Assembly (NCBI GenBank): GCA_016700175.1
Contig: CP065003.1
Coordinates: forward strand, 2,118,001-2,182,000
Direction of reading: 5' to 3'
DNA: 64,000 nt
Origin: Acidobacteriota bacterium
GTDB taxonomy: Bacteria; Acidobacteriota; Blastocatellia; Pyrinomonadales; Pyrinomonadaceae
In this document: one piece after another, positions 27,153 to 37,346 of the stretch
Layout: the number at the start of each line of letters is the position of its first letter
Position numbering within the stretch: position 1 is the stretch's first letter
Program-made: the position numbers and the translations under genes
The notes under the pieces: model-generated
What the model saw: only the letters and a program-made list of their open reading frames with translations
The model's database searches: none
Told to the model about the DNA's origin: nothing

Positions 27153-28370
27153 TCAAATTATCGAAACTTCCTTCAAACACTCCTTGATCCTCTCAAGGGA
27201 ATGCGTCATATCGTTATCCAGCCCGACCGAGAATCTCACAAGACCCTCGCTCAGTCCGATCTCCATCCGCTCTTCTATCGGGATCTCGGACGAAGTGCTG
27301 TGACCGGGTGCACTGAACAAGGTCTTGAAATAGCCGAGACTGACCGCAAGATAGCCGACCTTCATATCCTGCATCAGCTTCATCAGCTTGTTAGCCGTTC
27401 CCGCATCCCCCACGTCGAGCGCAAGCATCCCGCCGAATCCAAAGCCCGGATTCATCATCGATCTCAGGAGCTCGTACTGCGGATGGTCCTCAAAACCAGG
27501 GTAGTAGACTTTAAGTCCCAGGCTCCTCAGCCCCTCGGCCAGAAAATCGGCGTTCGAGCTGTGCTGTTTCATTCGAAGATGCAGCGAATGAAGGTTCTTG
27601 AGAATGCTCGCCGCCCGTGTACTGTCAAGCACGCCGCCCAGCAGCATCGACGCCCCCTCGTTGATGTCGGTCAATTGATGGACCAGCTCGTTTGACGCGC
27701 ATACACATCCGGCGACGCAGTCGCTGGTTCCATTTATGAACTTCGTCATGCTATGCACGACAACGTCCGCGCCGAGCCGTATCGGCGAAACGATCATCGG
27801 GCTGAATGTATTGTCAACGACCAACTTCAGGCCGTGCTCCCTGGCCAACGCACTCAGCGAGGGTATATCCGCGATCTCAAGCAGTGGGTTCGACATCGTC
27901 TCGCAATAGACCACCTTTGTGTCTTTTGTGACCGCTCCCCGCACCGCATCAAGATCGGTCAGGTCGACGAAGTTGACCTTGATACCAAGCCTCGGAAGAA
28001 AGTTCTTGAAAAGAGCATAGGTGCCGCCATAGATCGTGTGAGACGAAATGATCTCGTCGCCGGTCCGGCAGAGCTGAAGTATCGCTGAGGAGATCGCCGA
28101 CATTCCGGAAGCCATCACCTGCGCGGATTCGCTGTCTTCCATCCTCGCGAGAGCCTGAGCCAGGTATTTGTTCGTCGGATTCCAGTGACGCGAATAAAGA
28201 AAACAACCTTCGATCTCGTGATCGAAAAGCTCTTCCATTTTCTCTGCGCTGGTAAACGTGTAAGTCGAAGAATCCGTGATCGACGGATTCACATCTCCAA
28301 ACTCTCCGAACACCAGATAGTCCTGGATCCTGCTTGCGGGATCGAACACCTCTTCAGCCATCAGATCCAC
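27153..28370 (-). CDS. Cys/Met-metabolism PLP enzyme, methionine gamma-lyase-like
   Basis: A 405-residue enzyme of the cystathionine gamma-synthase/methionine gamma-lyase family. The PLP-binding Lys lies in VHSMTKFINGTSD, and other family marks are SRHWNPTN near residue 60 and VVDNTFSPMIVSP. The family cleaves or exchanges sulfur amino acid side chains. Lying inside the suf cluster, between an ICMT-like gene (10-bp overlap) and sufD (8-bp gap), it may supply sulfur or cysteine, but the exact reaction cannot be read from sequence. Confidence 0.85.
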   Translation of the reverse strand: MDLMAEEVFDPASRIQDYLVFGEFGDVNPSITDSSTYTFTSAEKMEELFDHEIEGCFLYSRHWNPTNKYLAQALARMEDSESAQVMASGMSAISSAILQLCRTGDEIISSHTIYGGTYALFKNFLPRLGIKVNFVDLTDLDAVRGAVTKDTKVVYCETMSNPLLEIADIPSLSALAREHGLKLVVDNTFSPMIVSPIRLGADVVVHSMTKFINGTSDCVAGCVCASNELVHQLTDINEGASMLLGGVLDSTRAASILKNLHSLHLRMKQHSSNADFLAEGLRSLGLKVYYPGFEDHPQYELLRSMMNPGFGFGGMLALDVGDAGTANKLMKLMQDMKVGYLAVSLGYFKTLFSAPGHSTSSEIPIEERMEIGLSEGLVRFSVGLDNDMTHSLERIKECLKEVSII

Positions 28371-28975
28371 CTCCGAACACTTGATTTGTATTCCTCAAAC
28401 TCTTCGCCGTGGAGCTTCTTCATATGCTCCTCTTCAAGCCTCACCTGCACCTGCATCAGCACGTCCCCGACCCCGAAAGCCAGAAGTGTCAACGCGTTCG
28501 GCGTGACCATGAAAAGCCCGAGCAAGAGGACCCTCATCCCAAGAAATATCGGGTTCCGCGAGACGGAAAAGAGCCCTTTGCTCACCAGGTCGGTCTTCAC
28601 GTCCTCGTCGATCCCTATTCGCCACGAGCGGCCCATCTGGATCTGCGCGATGCTCACCCAGGCGAGCGCCGCAAACAGAAGCGCAACCCCGAAGATCTTG
28701 AGCCAGAACACGTCGAGCCATTCGATCGGGCCGATGTACGGATAAGCCGCCGGAACCGCCGAGTAGATCGCGGCTGCAATGATCACGAGGAAAGATACCA
28801 GCCGGAAGAACAGCCCGATAAGGTCGTGAGCGCTCTCGGTACTTCCAAGCTTGTAGGGATTTATCCCCGTCTCTTTCCAGAATAGGTATGACCTTCCGGC
28901 CATCGCCACGAGGAAAAAGAGCACAAGGAATACCGGAAGGAGTATCCGTAAGGCAGTATCGATTTCGAAGACCAT
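28361..28975 (-). CDS. Isoprenylcysteine carboxyl methyltransferase-family membrane protein
   Basis: A 204-residue membrane protein with about four to five spans. The C-terminal motif block of ICMT/phospholipid methyltransferases is present: GLFSVSRNPIFLGMRVLLLG, then EEEHMKKLHGEEFEEYKSS. The product is an SAM-dependent methyltransferase acting on a lipid or thiol substrate that is not known in bacteria of this kind. It sits 14 bp downstream of sufC and overlaps the next gene by 10 bp. Confidence 0.8.
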   Translation of the reverse strand: MVFEIDTALRILLPVFLVLFFLVAMAGRSYLFWKETGINPYKLGSTESAHDLIGLFFRLVSFLVIIAAAIYSAVPAAYPYIGPIEWLDVFWLKIFGVALLFAALAWVSIAQIQMGRSWRIGIDEDVKTDLVSKGLFSVSRNPIFLGMRVLLLGLFMVTPNALTLLAFGVGDVLMQVQVRLEEEHMKKLHGEEFEEYKSSVRRWI

Positions 28976-28989
28976 GCCGCGCCGGACTC

Positions 28990-29742
<753 letters not shown>

Positions 29743-29769
29743 TGTCTTAACAACCCTTGCTTCTGATGT

Positions 29770-30030
29770 TTACGCGTCGACGCTTCTGGTCCAGCGGATC
29801 AAGCCCCGGAGATGCATCAGGAAAAAGATCGAACTGCCGATGACCACCGCGATGCTGTGCGTCAGAAATCCGAATGTAACCCAGCTGGCGCTCGCGATCA
29901 TGAACAGCGCAAAGCCGACCTTGTTCTTGTTGCCGAGCAGATAAACCCCCAGCAGTCCGCAGCACGTCGCCAGCCAGTCGATCCCGTAATAACTAAACGC
30001 GGTCGAAATAGTCTCGTAAAAAGTTTCCAA
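29770..30030 (-). CDS. Small membrane protein, unknown
   Basis: An 86-residue protein with three hydrophobic segments and almost no soluble part. The stretch LLGVYLLGNKNKVGFALFM resembles the PnuC/small sugar-transporter-like families, but the similarity is too weak to name a function. It lies between the carbonic anhydrase and sufC genes on the same strand. Confidence 0.6.
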   Translation of the reverse strand: METFYETISTAFSYYGIDWLATCCGLLGVYLLGNKNKVGFALFMIASASWVTFGFLTHSIAVVIGSSIFFLMHLRGLIRWTRSVDA

Positions 30031-30088
30031 TTCTCTCAGTCTCAGGAAGAAGGGCGGTTCTTGCGATCCGCCCTTCCACCACTCCTTT

Positions 30089-30808
30089 TTAATCCAGGAA
30101 CCTTACGACGCCCGTCTCGAGATCGTAAACGGCTCCGACGATCTTTACCTGTCCGGCATCGACCAACTCCTTGATCACCGGGCTCTCCTTAACTATGCCG
30201 TCCCTGGCAAGCCTTACATTCGCTTCGCCCACGGCGTCGACAAACCTCGCATTCTTGGAGTTCTTCAGTCCGTCCCTCCAGTCTTTGCTCACCAGCTCGA
30301 CCGCCGGCTGGATCCTGTCGAGAAGGCCGGTAAGATTTCCAAGCTCGGCATCATCGCAAGCTCCCATCACTGCACCGCATTGCGTGTGGCCAAGCACGAC
30401 GATCAGCTTCGAGCCCGCAAGCTTAGTCGCAAATTCAAAGCTCCCGAGCATGTCCGGATTCATAACGTTTCCGGCTACGCGGCCGTTAAACGCATCTCCG
30501 TTGTTCAGGTCGAAGATCTCTTCAACCGAGACCCTCGAATCGAGGCAGCTCAGAATGGCCGCAAACGGAAACTGGCCCTTGGCCGTGATCGGAACCTGTT
30601 TGCGATAGTTCTCCTGGTTCTTCAACTTCCCGGAAACGAACCGAGCATTGCCGTCCCGCAGATACTGCAAAGCCGCCTGCGGGCTGAGCGCTGCCTGCGA
30701 CGCCTTGGTCTGTACGCCGTAAGGTCCGGCCGGCTGAAGCTGCGCAGACGCACTCGAAGAAAGCCCCAGTGCAATGATCAGAAACGAAAGCAAAAATCCG
30801 AATCTCAT
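30089..30808 (-). CDS. Exported beta-type carbonic anhydrase
   Basis: A 239-residue zinc enzyme interconverting CO2 and bicarbonate. Residues 1-22 are a signal peptide (LLSFLIIALGLSSSASA), so it acts in the periplasm. The zinc ligands and dyad of beta-carbonic anhydrases are visible: C88-x-D90-x-R92 (SCLDSRVS), then H141-x2-C144 (GHTQCGAVMGA). It lies 41 bp after the RidA gene. Its place in the suf cluster has no obvious logic. Confidence 0.9.
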   Translation of the reverse strand: MRFGFLLSFLIIALGLSSSASAQLQPAGPYGVQTKASQAALSPQAALQYLRDGNARFVSGKLKNQENYRKQVPITAKGQFPFAAILSCLDSRVSVEEIFDLNNGDAFNGRVAGNVMNPDMLGSFEFATKLAGSKLIVVLGHTQCGAVMGACDDAELGNLTGLLDRIQPAVELVSKDWRDGLKNSKNARFVDAVGEANVRLARDGIVKESPVIKELVDAGQVKIVGAVYDLETGVVRFLD

Positions 30809-30849
30809 TTAAGTTTTCAAACCTCCCTTGTTCGTTAGTTGACCGTTTT

Positions 30850-31236
30850 CTATTCGAGAGCCGCGATGGCCTCGACCTCTATCAGGAACGGACTCCTGAA
30901 TTCCCCGACCGGAATGATCGCCCTGGCGGGCCTACGGTGGCCGAAGATCCTTGAATATGTCTCGTTGACCGCGCCCCAAAGGCCCTCGTCCGAGACGAAA
31001 ATGGTGACTTTCACGACGAGATCGAGACTGCTGCCGGCGGCTTCGAGCACCATTTCGAGATTCCGTATGCAACGCTCGGTCTGTTCTTCGATCGTCCCGC
31101 CGATCGGCTCTCCGGACTCGGGTTCGACCGCGAGCTGACCGGAAACGAATACGAAACCGTTCGAGACAACGGCCGGCGAATAATGGCCGACCGGCTCGTG
31201 GAAATTGTCAGGCTTGATAAGTTTCATTTGAGTCAT
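30850..31236 (-). CDS. RidA/YjgF-family protein
   Basis: A 128-residue enamine/imine deaminase-family protein. Conserved parts are HYSPAVVSNGFVFVSGQL, the central VKVTIFVSDEGLW, and RPARAIIPVGEF with the substrate-binding Arg of active RidA proteins. In the cell such proteins hydrolyse reactive 2-aminoacrylate, a by-product of PLP enzymes acting on Cys or Ser. That fits the two PLP sulfur enzymes in this cluster. Confidence 0.88.
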   Translation of the reverse strand: MTQMKLIKPDNFHEPVGHYSPAVVSNGFVFVSGQLAVEPESGEPIGGTIEEQTERCIRNLEMVLEAAGSSLDLVVKVTIFVSDEGLWGAVNETYSRIFGHRRPARAIIPVGEFRSPFLIEVEAIAALE

Positions 31237-31268
31237 TCACCACGGAGAGCCACGGGGTTCACGGAGCA
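31236..31268. repeat. Half copy of the CCACAGAG-type repeat
   Basis: CATTCACCACGGAGAGCCAC begins at the RidA start codon and is followed by a variant arm, GGGGTTCACGGAG. No facing arm is seen, so the palindrome is incomplete. Confidence 0.5.
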
Positions 31269-31269
31269 T

Positions 31270-31748
31270 TTAGCTGCCGCCAAATCCAACTACCTCGAAA
31301 TTCCCCTCTTCACCCTTAAATTCGAGCTTGAGATTTCCCTTGAAATGATAAACTTCACACCCTTCGTCGTCCGGTTCGCATAGCCAAGTGAAAACATAAT
31401 TGAAATCTGCAATTAGGCCGTCACCTTTCCAAACCTGATGGCCACCCTTTCCCACGACGAAATTTTCGTCCGGAAGTTGATCTTTAGTAACTTTGAATTC
31501 AATGTCTTGGCCATTGATATTGATCCTTCCTACAAGTTCGGGATCTAGAACAGCAACGGCGAGTTTATCTGACCGATCTTGATCTTTAGTTCCTGCCAGC
31601 CAAATGAGGTCCCCTGCTCCTTTGTACCTGTTTTGCTTCAACGGCCCGAGTTTCAGACCCCATTCGGTTCGCCATCAAAACCACAACCGAGAAAGATCGC
31701 AATTAGAGCTGAAGAGCCAATTATTGATTTCAATGACTTAGTTTTCAC
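31270..31748 (-). pseudogene. Frameshifted small lipoprotein gene
   Basis: Two open frames join at a run of four G (31658-31661 on the plus strand as CCCC). The first, from a GTG at 31746-31748, encodes a lipoprotein leader (LIAIFLGCGFDG, lipobox Cys at residue 22) and stops after GEPNGV. The second, open from about 31655 to 31270, encodes LKLGPLKQNRYKGAGDLIWL and a ~120-residue beta-rich domain ending EVVGFGGS. One extra G would restore a ~160-residue lipoprotein. It could be a true pseudogene, a phase-variable gene or a sequence error. The mature part alone has an internal ATG at 31641. I do not recognise the domain. Confidence 0.7.
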
Positions 31749-32071
31749 CTGGAATCTGTAGCCCGAACGCTGATTCGATCACCGTTTCAAACCGTTCTTC
31801 ATACCGCCGCTACGCGGCTCAATCATCTGTTCGCCGCCTTACCCCGGGCTGCGCCTTCGGCTTGCCCGGGGCTAGTGTCTGCCGTCCGCTCCGCGGACTG
31901 TGATCCGACCATCCGAAGTCGCCGATTACGACTGCAACCGTCTATTACGAACGCGGCATGTAAAGAAAAACCACGTACTCCGACAAACTCTGTAAACTCA
32001 GTCAACTCAGCAAACCCGCTAAACTCTCTTCGCGCCGTTCGGCGCAATGCACGCGGGACGCGTGCGCTCCG
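31749..32071. other. Repeat-bearing gap between sufB and the broken lipoprotein gene
   Basis: No gene is seen. It contains a hairpin CCCCGGGCTGCGCCTTCGGC-like (31840-31872), a run of about five degenerate 9-bp units of the form AAACTCnGT at 31978-32031, and the dispersed hairpin GCACGCGGGACGCGTGC at 32049-32065 just after the sufB stop. Confidence 0.6.
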
Positions 32072-34591
<2,520 letters not shown>

Positions 34592-34624
34592 ATCAATTGC
34601 CAATGTTCAACGATCAACGACCAA

Positions 34625-34945
34625 TGGGTGAGCGGTGAGCGGTGAGCGGTGAGCGGTGAGCGGTGAGCGGTGAAGCAAGATACCACTTGTTACTCAGAAC
34701 TCATTACCCATTACTTACAGCTCATTACTCAGTCCTCATTACTCATCACTCAGTCCTCAGTCCTCATCACTCAGTACTCATCTCTCAGTCCTCAGTCCTC
34801 AGTCCTCAGTCCTCATCACTCATCTCTCAGTCCTCATCCCTCAGTCCTCATCACTCAGTACTCATCACTCGTCCTCAGTCCTCAGTCCTCAGTCCTCATC
34901 CCTCAGTCCTCAGTCCTCATCACTCATCTCTCAGTACTCGCGACT
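34625..34945. repeat. Heptamer tandem arrays upstream of sufB
   Basis: The first block (34625-34672) is about six exact copies of GTGAGCG. The second (34678-34945) is some 35 mixed 7-bp units, chiefly TCAGTCC, TCATCAC, TCATTAC, TCATCTC and TCAGTAC. On the transcribed strand the units read GGACTGA/GTGATGA. The array lies between the sufR stop and the sufB start, and the sufR stop codon falls in the first unit. It is not a CRISPR: units are too short and there are no spacers. Confidence 0.9.
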
Positions 34946-35403
34946 CCGCCGCTCAGCCCCTGTATCCTGTGAAACCTCTCGTCGACCTTCTTCTCGGTCC
35001 CTACGAGCTGCGAAAGCGTCACGTTCGAGAGCGCGTTCTGGACGATCTCGTGGAGCCCGACTATCACCGAACGGATCCCGCAGTCGCCGGTGTGGACGCA
35101 AGAGTCCATCACGCCCGTGTAGCTGTTGCAGTGACCTTCGATCTCGTCATCGTCGAGTACCTTGACCACTTCGCTGAGAAGTATCTCTTCGGCAGGCCTC
35201 GCCAGGCTGTAACCGCCCTTTGTGCCGCGCGTCGCATTCACAAACCCGGCCTTGCTTAGCAGCCACATCAGCTTTCCCGCATTCGACTGCGAGATCCCTT
35301 CGCGCTCCGCGATCTGCGGCAGTGTGAGGGACTCGCCTTCGCCCGCGCTTGCAAGCTGGACCAGGCATCGAAGGCCGTATTCTTCCTGTGCCGATATCTT
35401 CAT
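34924..35403 (-). CDS. sufR: Rrf2-family Fe-S regulator, SufR/IscR-like
   Basis: A 159-residue winged-helix regulator. The Rrf2 N-terminus is MKISAQEEYGLRCLVQLASA, with helix-turn-helix LPQIAEREGISQSNAGKL. Three Cys at 92, 102 and 108 (HCNSY, SCVHTGDC) lie where IscR binds a [2Fe-2S] cluster, though the first gap is longer than in IscR. It is the first gene of the suf cluster and probably represses it when clusters are plentiful. An imperfect TTGACT-N17-GATTCT promoter lies at about 35440-35475. The C-terminal four codons run into the heptamer array. Confidence 0.88.
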   Translation of the reverse strand: MKISAQEEYGLRCLVQLASAGEGESLTLPQIAEREGISQSNAGKLMWLLSKAGFVNATRGTKGGYSLARPAEEILLSEVVKVLDDDEIEGHCNSYTGVMDSCVHTGDCGIRSVIVGLHEIVQNALSNVTLSQLVGTEKKVDERFHRIQGLSGGVASTER

Positions 35404-35541
35404 CGTACGTACCCGCTAAACTATTCTGGACTCTTGAATAAGGTGTAGAATCTCAAATCTTTACTTTTCAGTCAAGATTACAGGCAGGCGCGGGTTTGAT
35501 TGTTGTGCACTGGCCCGTTCAGCGCTCTTGCGGAATGGATC

Positions 35542-36279
35542 TTAGCAGAGGTACCAAAGCTCGATTAGGAGCTTTCCATTCCTCGTCCACCTGATCCAGC
35601 CGTGATCGTATTCCGTCTCCGGAGACCCCTTCCTCTGCGAGTCCCATTTGACCTTTAGCCACTCACCCGATGTCTCCACCGGATGGAATGTAGGTTTCTC
35701 TTCGAGGGTCGGGTATATGATCGTGTCACCGGCCGGTCTGGAGCGCAGGGGATTTCGCTTAGGATCGAAATCGACCGCGAAAAGGTTCGTGATGTGCTCC
35801 GACCACGTCTGGAACTCGTAAAAACCGTCGCCCTTCCTAAGGAATTTCGTAAGTCCGGTTTCTTCATTGACGACAACTTCGAATCGATCGTCGTGTTCCG
35901 CTTTCAGTTTGACCGCAAATATGAAGTAGTCTGGATGGAATGCGTATGGACGGAATTGGTCGTTCTCGTACGGATATATGCCGCTGAAGTCGTCATAATA
36001 AAAGGTCAAGCTGTGCCACACCGATCCGTCCCGGTTGTAAAAACTGATGAAGTCTCCAATTCCGTACTGCCCGTTCAAGACGACAAACCCCTTCACGCCA
36101 TCGATCACGATGTCCTGCTTGTCGAATGGCCAGGTCATCGCGGCCGAATAGCCTTCGGTCCATCCGCCGGCCAAACCGGCCTTTACCCAGCCCTCGGACA
36201 CCTGATCCCCGGACCGGCCGTCGAATACCGACACGACGGCGAGCGCAAGCACGAGAATGGCGATGAGGCGGAACTTCAC
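35542..36279 (-). CDS. Exported protein, paralogue of 36494-37249; candidate second immunity protein
   Basis: A 245-residue protein. The start is the GTG at 36277-36279 (VKFRLIAILVLALAVVSVF), which gives a signal sequence; the frame is open 61 codons further only because it reads through a palindromic repeat. The mature part is a beta-rich domain with WHSLTFYYDDFSGIYPYEND and the C-terminal motif DHGWIRWTRNGKLLIELWYL. The C-terminal 60 residues and SGEWLKVKWDS match the lipoprotein encoded upstream. Both sit directly downstream of an RHS gene, the usual place of immunity genes. Function is inferred from position only. Confidence 0.62.
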   Translation of the reverse strand: MKFRLIAILVLALAVVSVFDGRSGDQVSEGWVKAGLAGGWTEGYSAAMTWPFDKQDIVIDGVKGFVVLNGQYGIGDFISFYNRDGSVWHSLTFYYDDFSGIYPYENDQFRPYAFHPDYFIFAVKLKAEHDDRFEVVVNEETGLTKFLRKGDGFYEFQTWSEHITNLFAVDFDPKRNPLRSRPAGDTIIYPTLEEKPTFHPVETSGEWLKVKWDSQRKGSPETEYDHGWIRWTRNGKLLIELWYLC

Positions 36280-36316
36280 GCCTGAATGATACACCACTTC
36301 CCTTTCGGCACAGCGA

Positions 36317-36454
36317 TCAGTTGCCCCCGGCTTCAACCGGGGGTCAACGGGAAAATAGAATATGATCGGGGCATTGGCCCTGAGATAGCCGGCTGAAGCC
36401 GGGGAAATAATCGATTGGACCTTTCGTTCCCCCCGTTGAAACGGGGGGCAACTG
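36317..36454. repeat. Composite palindromic intergenic repeat, GTTGCCCC family (copy 2)
   Basis: Outer arms CAGTTGCCCCCGGCTTCAAC and the facing GTTGAAACGGGGGGCAACTG, with an inner GCCGGCTGAAGCCGG hairpin. It is about 138 bp and close in design to 9967-10102. It separates the two paralogous exported-protein genes. Confidence 0.85.
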
Positions 36455-36493
36455 ATGGTCAAATCAATCTTGCTTTCGATTCCGGAGCTCGAT

Positions 36494-37249
36494 CTACGGG
36501 TAATACTCGCTTATCAGGATCTTCCCGTCCTTGCGCCAGCGGATCCAGCCGGAGTTCTCCGGAAGGTTCTTCCTGATCCAGTCGACCGAAGGCTCGTCGG
36601 GCTCCATCTGCGTCCACCGGACCAGGACCCATTCGCCGCTCACCTTGTCCGGCTTTATCAGAGGCATCTCGGCGAACGCGACGGCTTTCGGAGCGCCGTC
36701 CGGCGAATCGAGAACGGGGTTTGTCAGCCGGTCGAATGTCAGGTTCTTGTGCACCATCACCCACTCTTCCCAACCGAGCGCCTTGAACAACGGATCGTCT
36801 GTTCGGATGTACGCACGAGTCTTGGGCTCGCGGCTCTCGTGAGCGATCACCTCGAACCAATCATCCGAACGCCTGACCAGCCGCAATTCGATCCCGAAGT
36901 CGCGCTTGTTCCCGTTGCTGAAAAGCATCGGAAAGAAGTCGCCCTCTTCGCCTTCCAGCGATTCAAGGCTGTCGTCGTTGTAGTCGATTACCCGCCAGGG
37001 GGCGCCGTCCTCTCCATAGAGGGTGATCCTCCAGTCCGTACTTTTCAGTTCGTTGCCGCTGCCGTCGAACACGACGACGCCTTCCGCATCTTCAAATGAA
37101 GATTCGCGGGGCGATTTCTTGTCGGCCGATATGTTCTGCGCTGCGGGAGATTTGGGTAGCCCTTCGGTAGTTTTTGACTCGGCGATCTGACCCGTCCCGG
37201 CTCCGCAACCCAGCATCAGCAGAACCGAAACCATGAGGATATAGGCCAT
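36494..37249 (-). CDS. Lipoprotein, candidate immunity protein of the RHS toxin
   Basis: A 251-residue lipoprotein. The ATG at 37247-37249 (MAYILMVSVLLMLGCGAG) follows an AGGAGG site at the right distance and gives a lipobox with Cys at residue 15. A disordered Ser/Glu/Pro linker leads to a beta-rich domain containing WRITLYGEDGAPWRVIDYND and the end SGWIRWRKDGKILISEYYP. It shares its C-terminal pattern with 35542-36279. It starts 97 bp downstream of the RHS stop, on the same strand. A periplasmic lipoprotein is what one would expect as protection against a peptidoglycan-cleaving toxin. Confidence 0.65.
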   Translation of the reverse strand: MAYILMVSVLLMLGCGAGTGQIAESKTTEGLPKSPAAQNISADKKSPRESSFEDAEGVVVFDGSGNELKSTDWRITLYGEDGAPWRVIDYNDDSLESLEGEEGDFFPMLFSNGNKRDFGIELRLVRRSDDWFEVIAHESREPKTRAYIRTDDPLFKALGWEEWVMVHKNLTFDRLTNPVLDSPDGAPKAVAFAEMPLIKPDKVSGEWVLVRWTQMEPDEPSVDWIRKNLPENSGWIRWRKDGKILISEYYP

Positions 37250-37284
37250 TTCATTCCTCCTGTGTTCTTTGGTTTTCAAATGGC

Positions 37285-37315
37285 GCTTCGCGGGCACGGG
37301 CTTCGCCCGCGAAGC
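37285..37315 (-). other. Hairpin between the RHS gene and its downstream lipoprotein gene
   Basis: GCTTCGCGGGC and GCCCGCGAAGC form a perfect 11-bp stem with a 9-nt loop, about 32 bp after the RHS stop. There is no T-run, so it is not a classical terminator; it might stabilise or attenuate read-through. Confidence 0.55.
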
Positions 37316-37346
37316 GTTTCAGGATCGCTATCATATCAAAGTCCGC

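Noticed and set aside
34625..34945. Possible CRISPR array
   Set aside because: The units are 7 bp, contiguous and without spacers, and no cas gene is nearby.
34663..35259. Plus-strand frames made of repeated SVLSPQSS-type residues
   Set aside because: They are a product of the heptamer array read on the wrong strand and then run through sufR backwards.
36280..36462. Longer N-terminus of the exported protein at 35542
   Set aside because: The extra 61 codons run through a palindromic repeat, and the signal peptide begins only at the later GTG.
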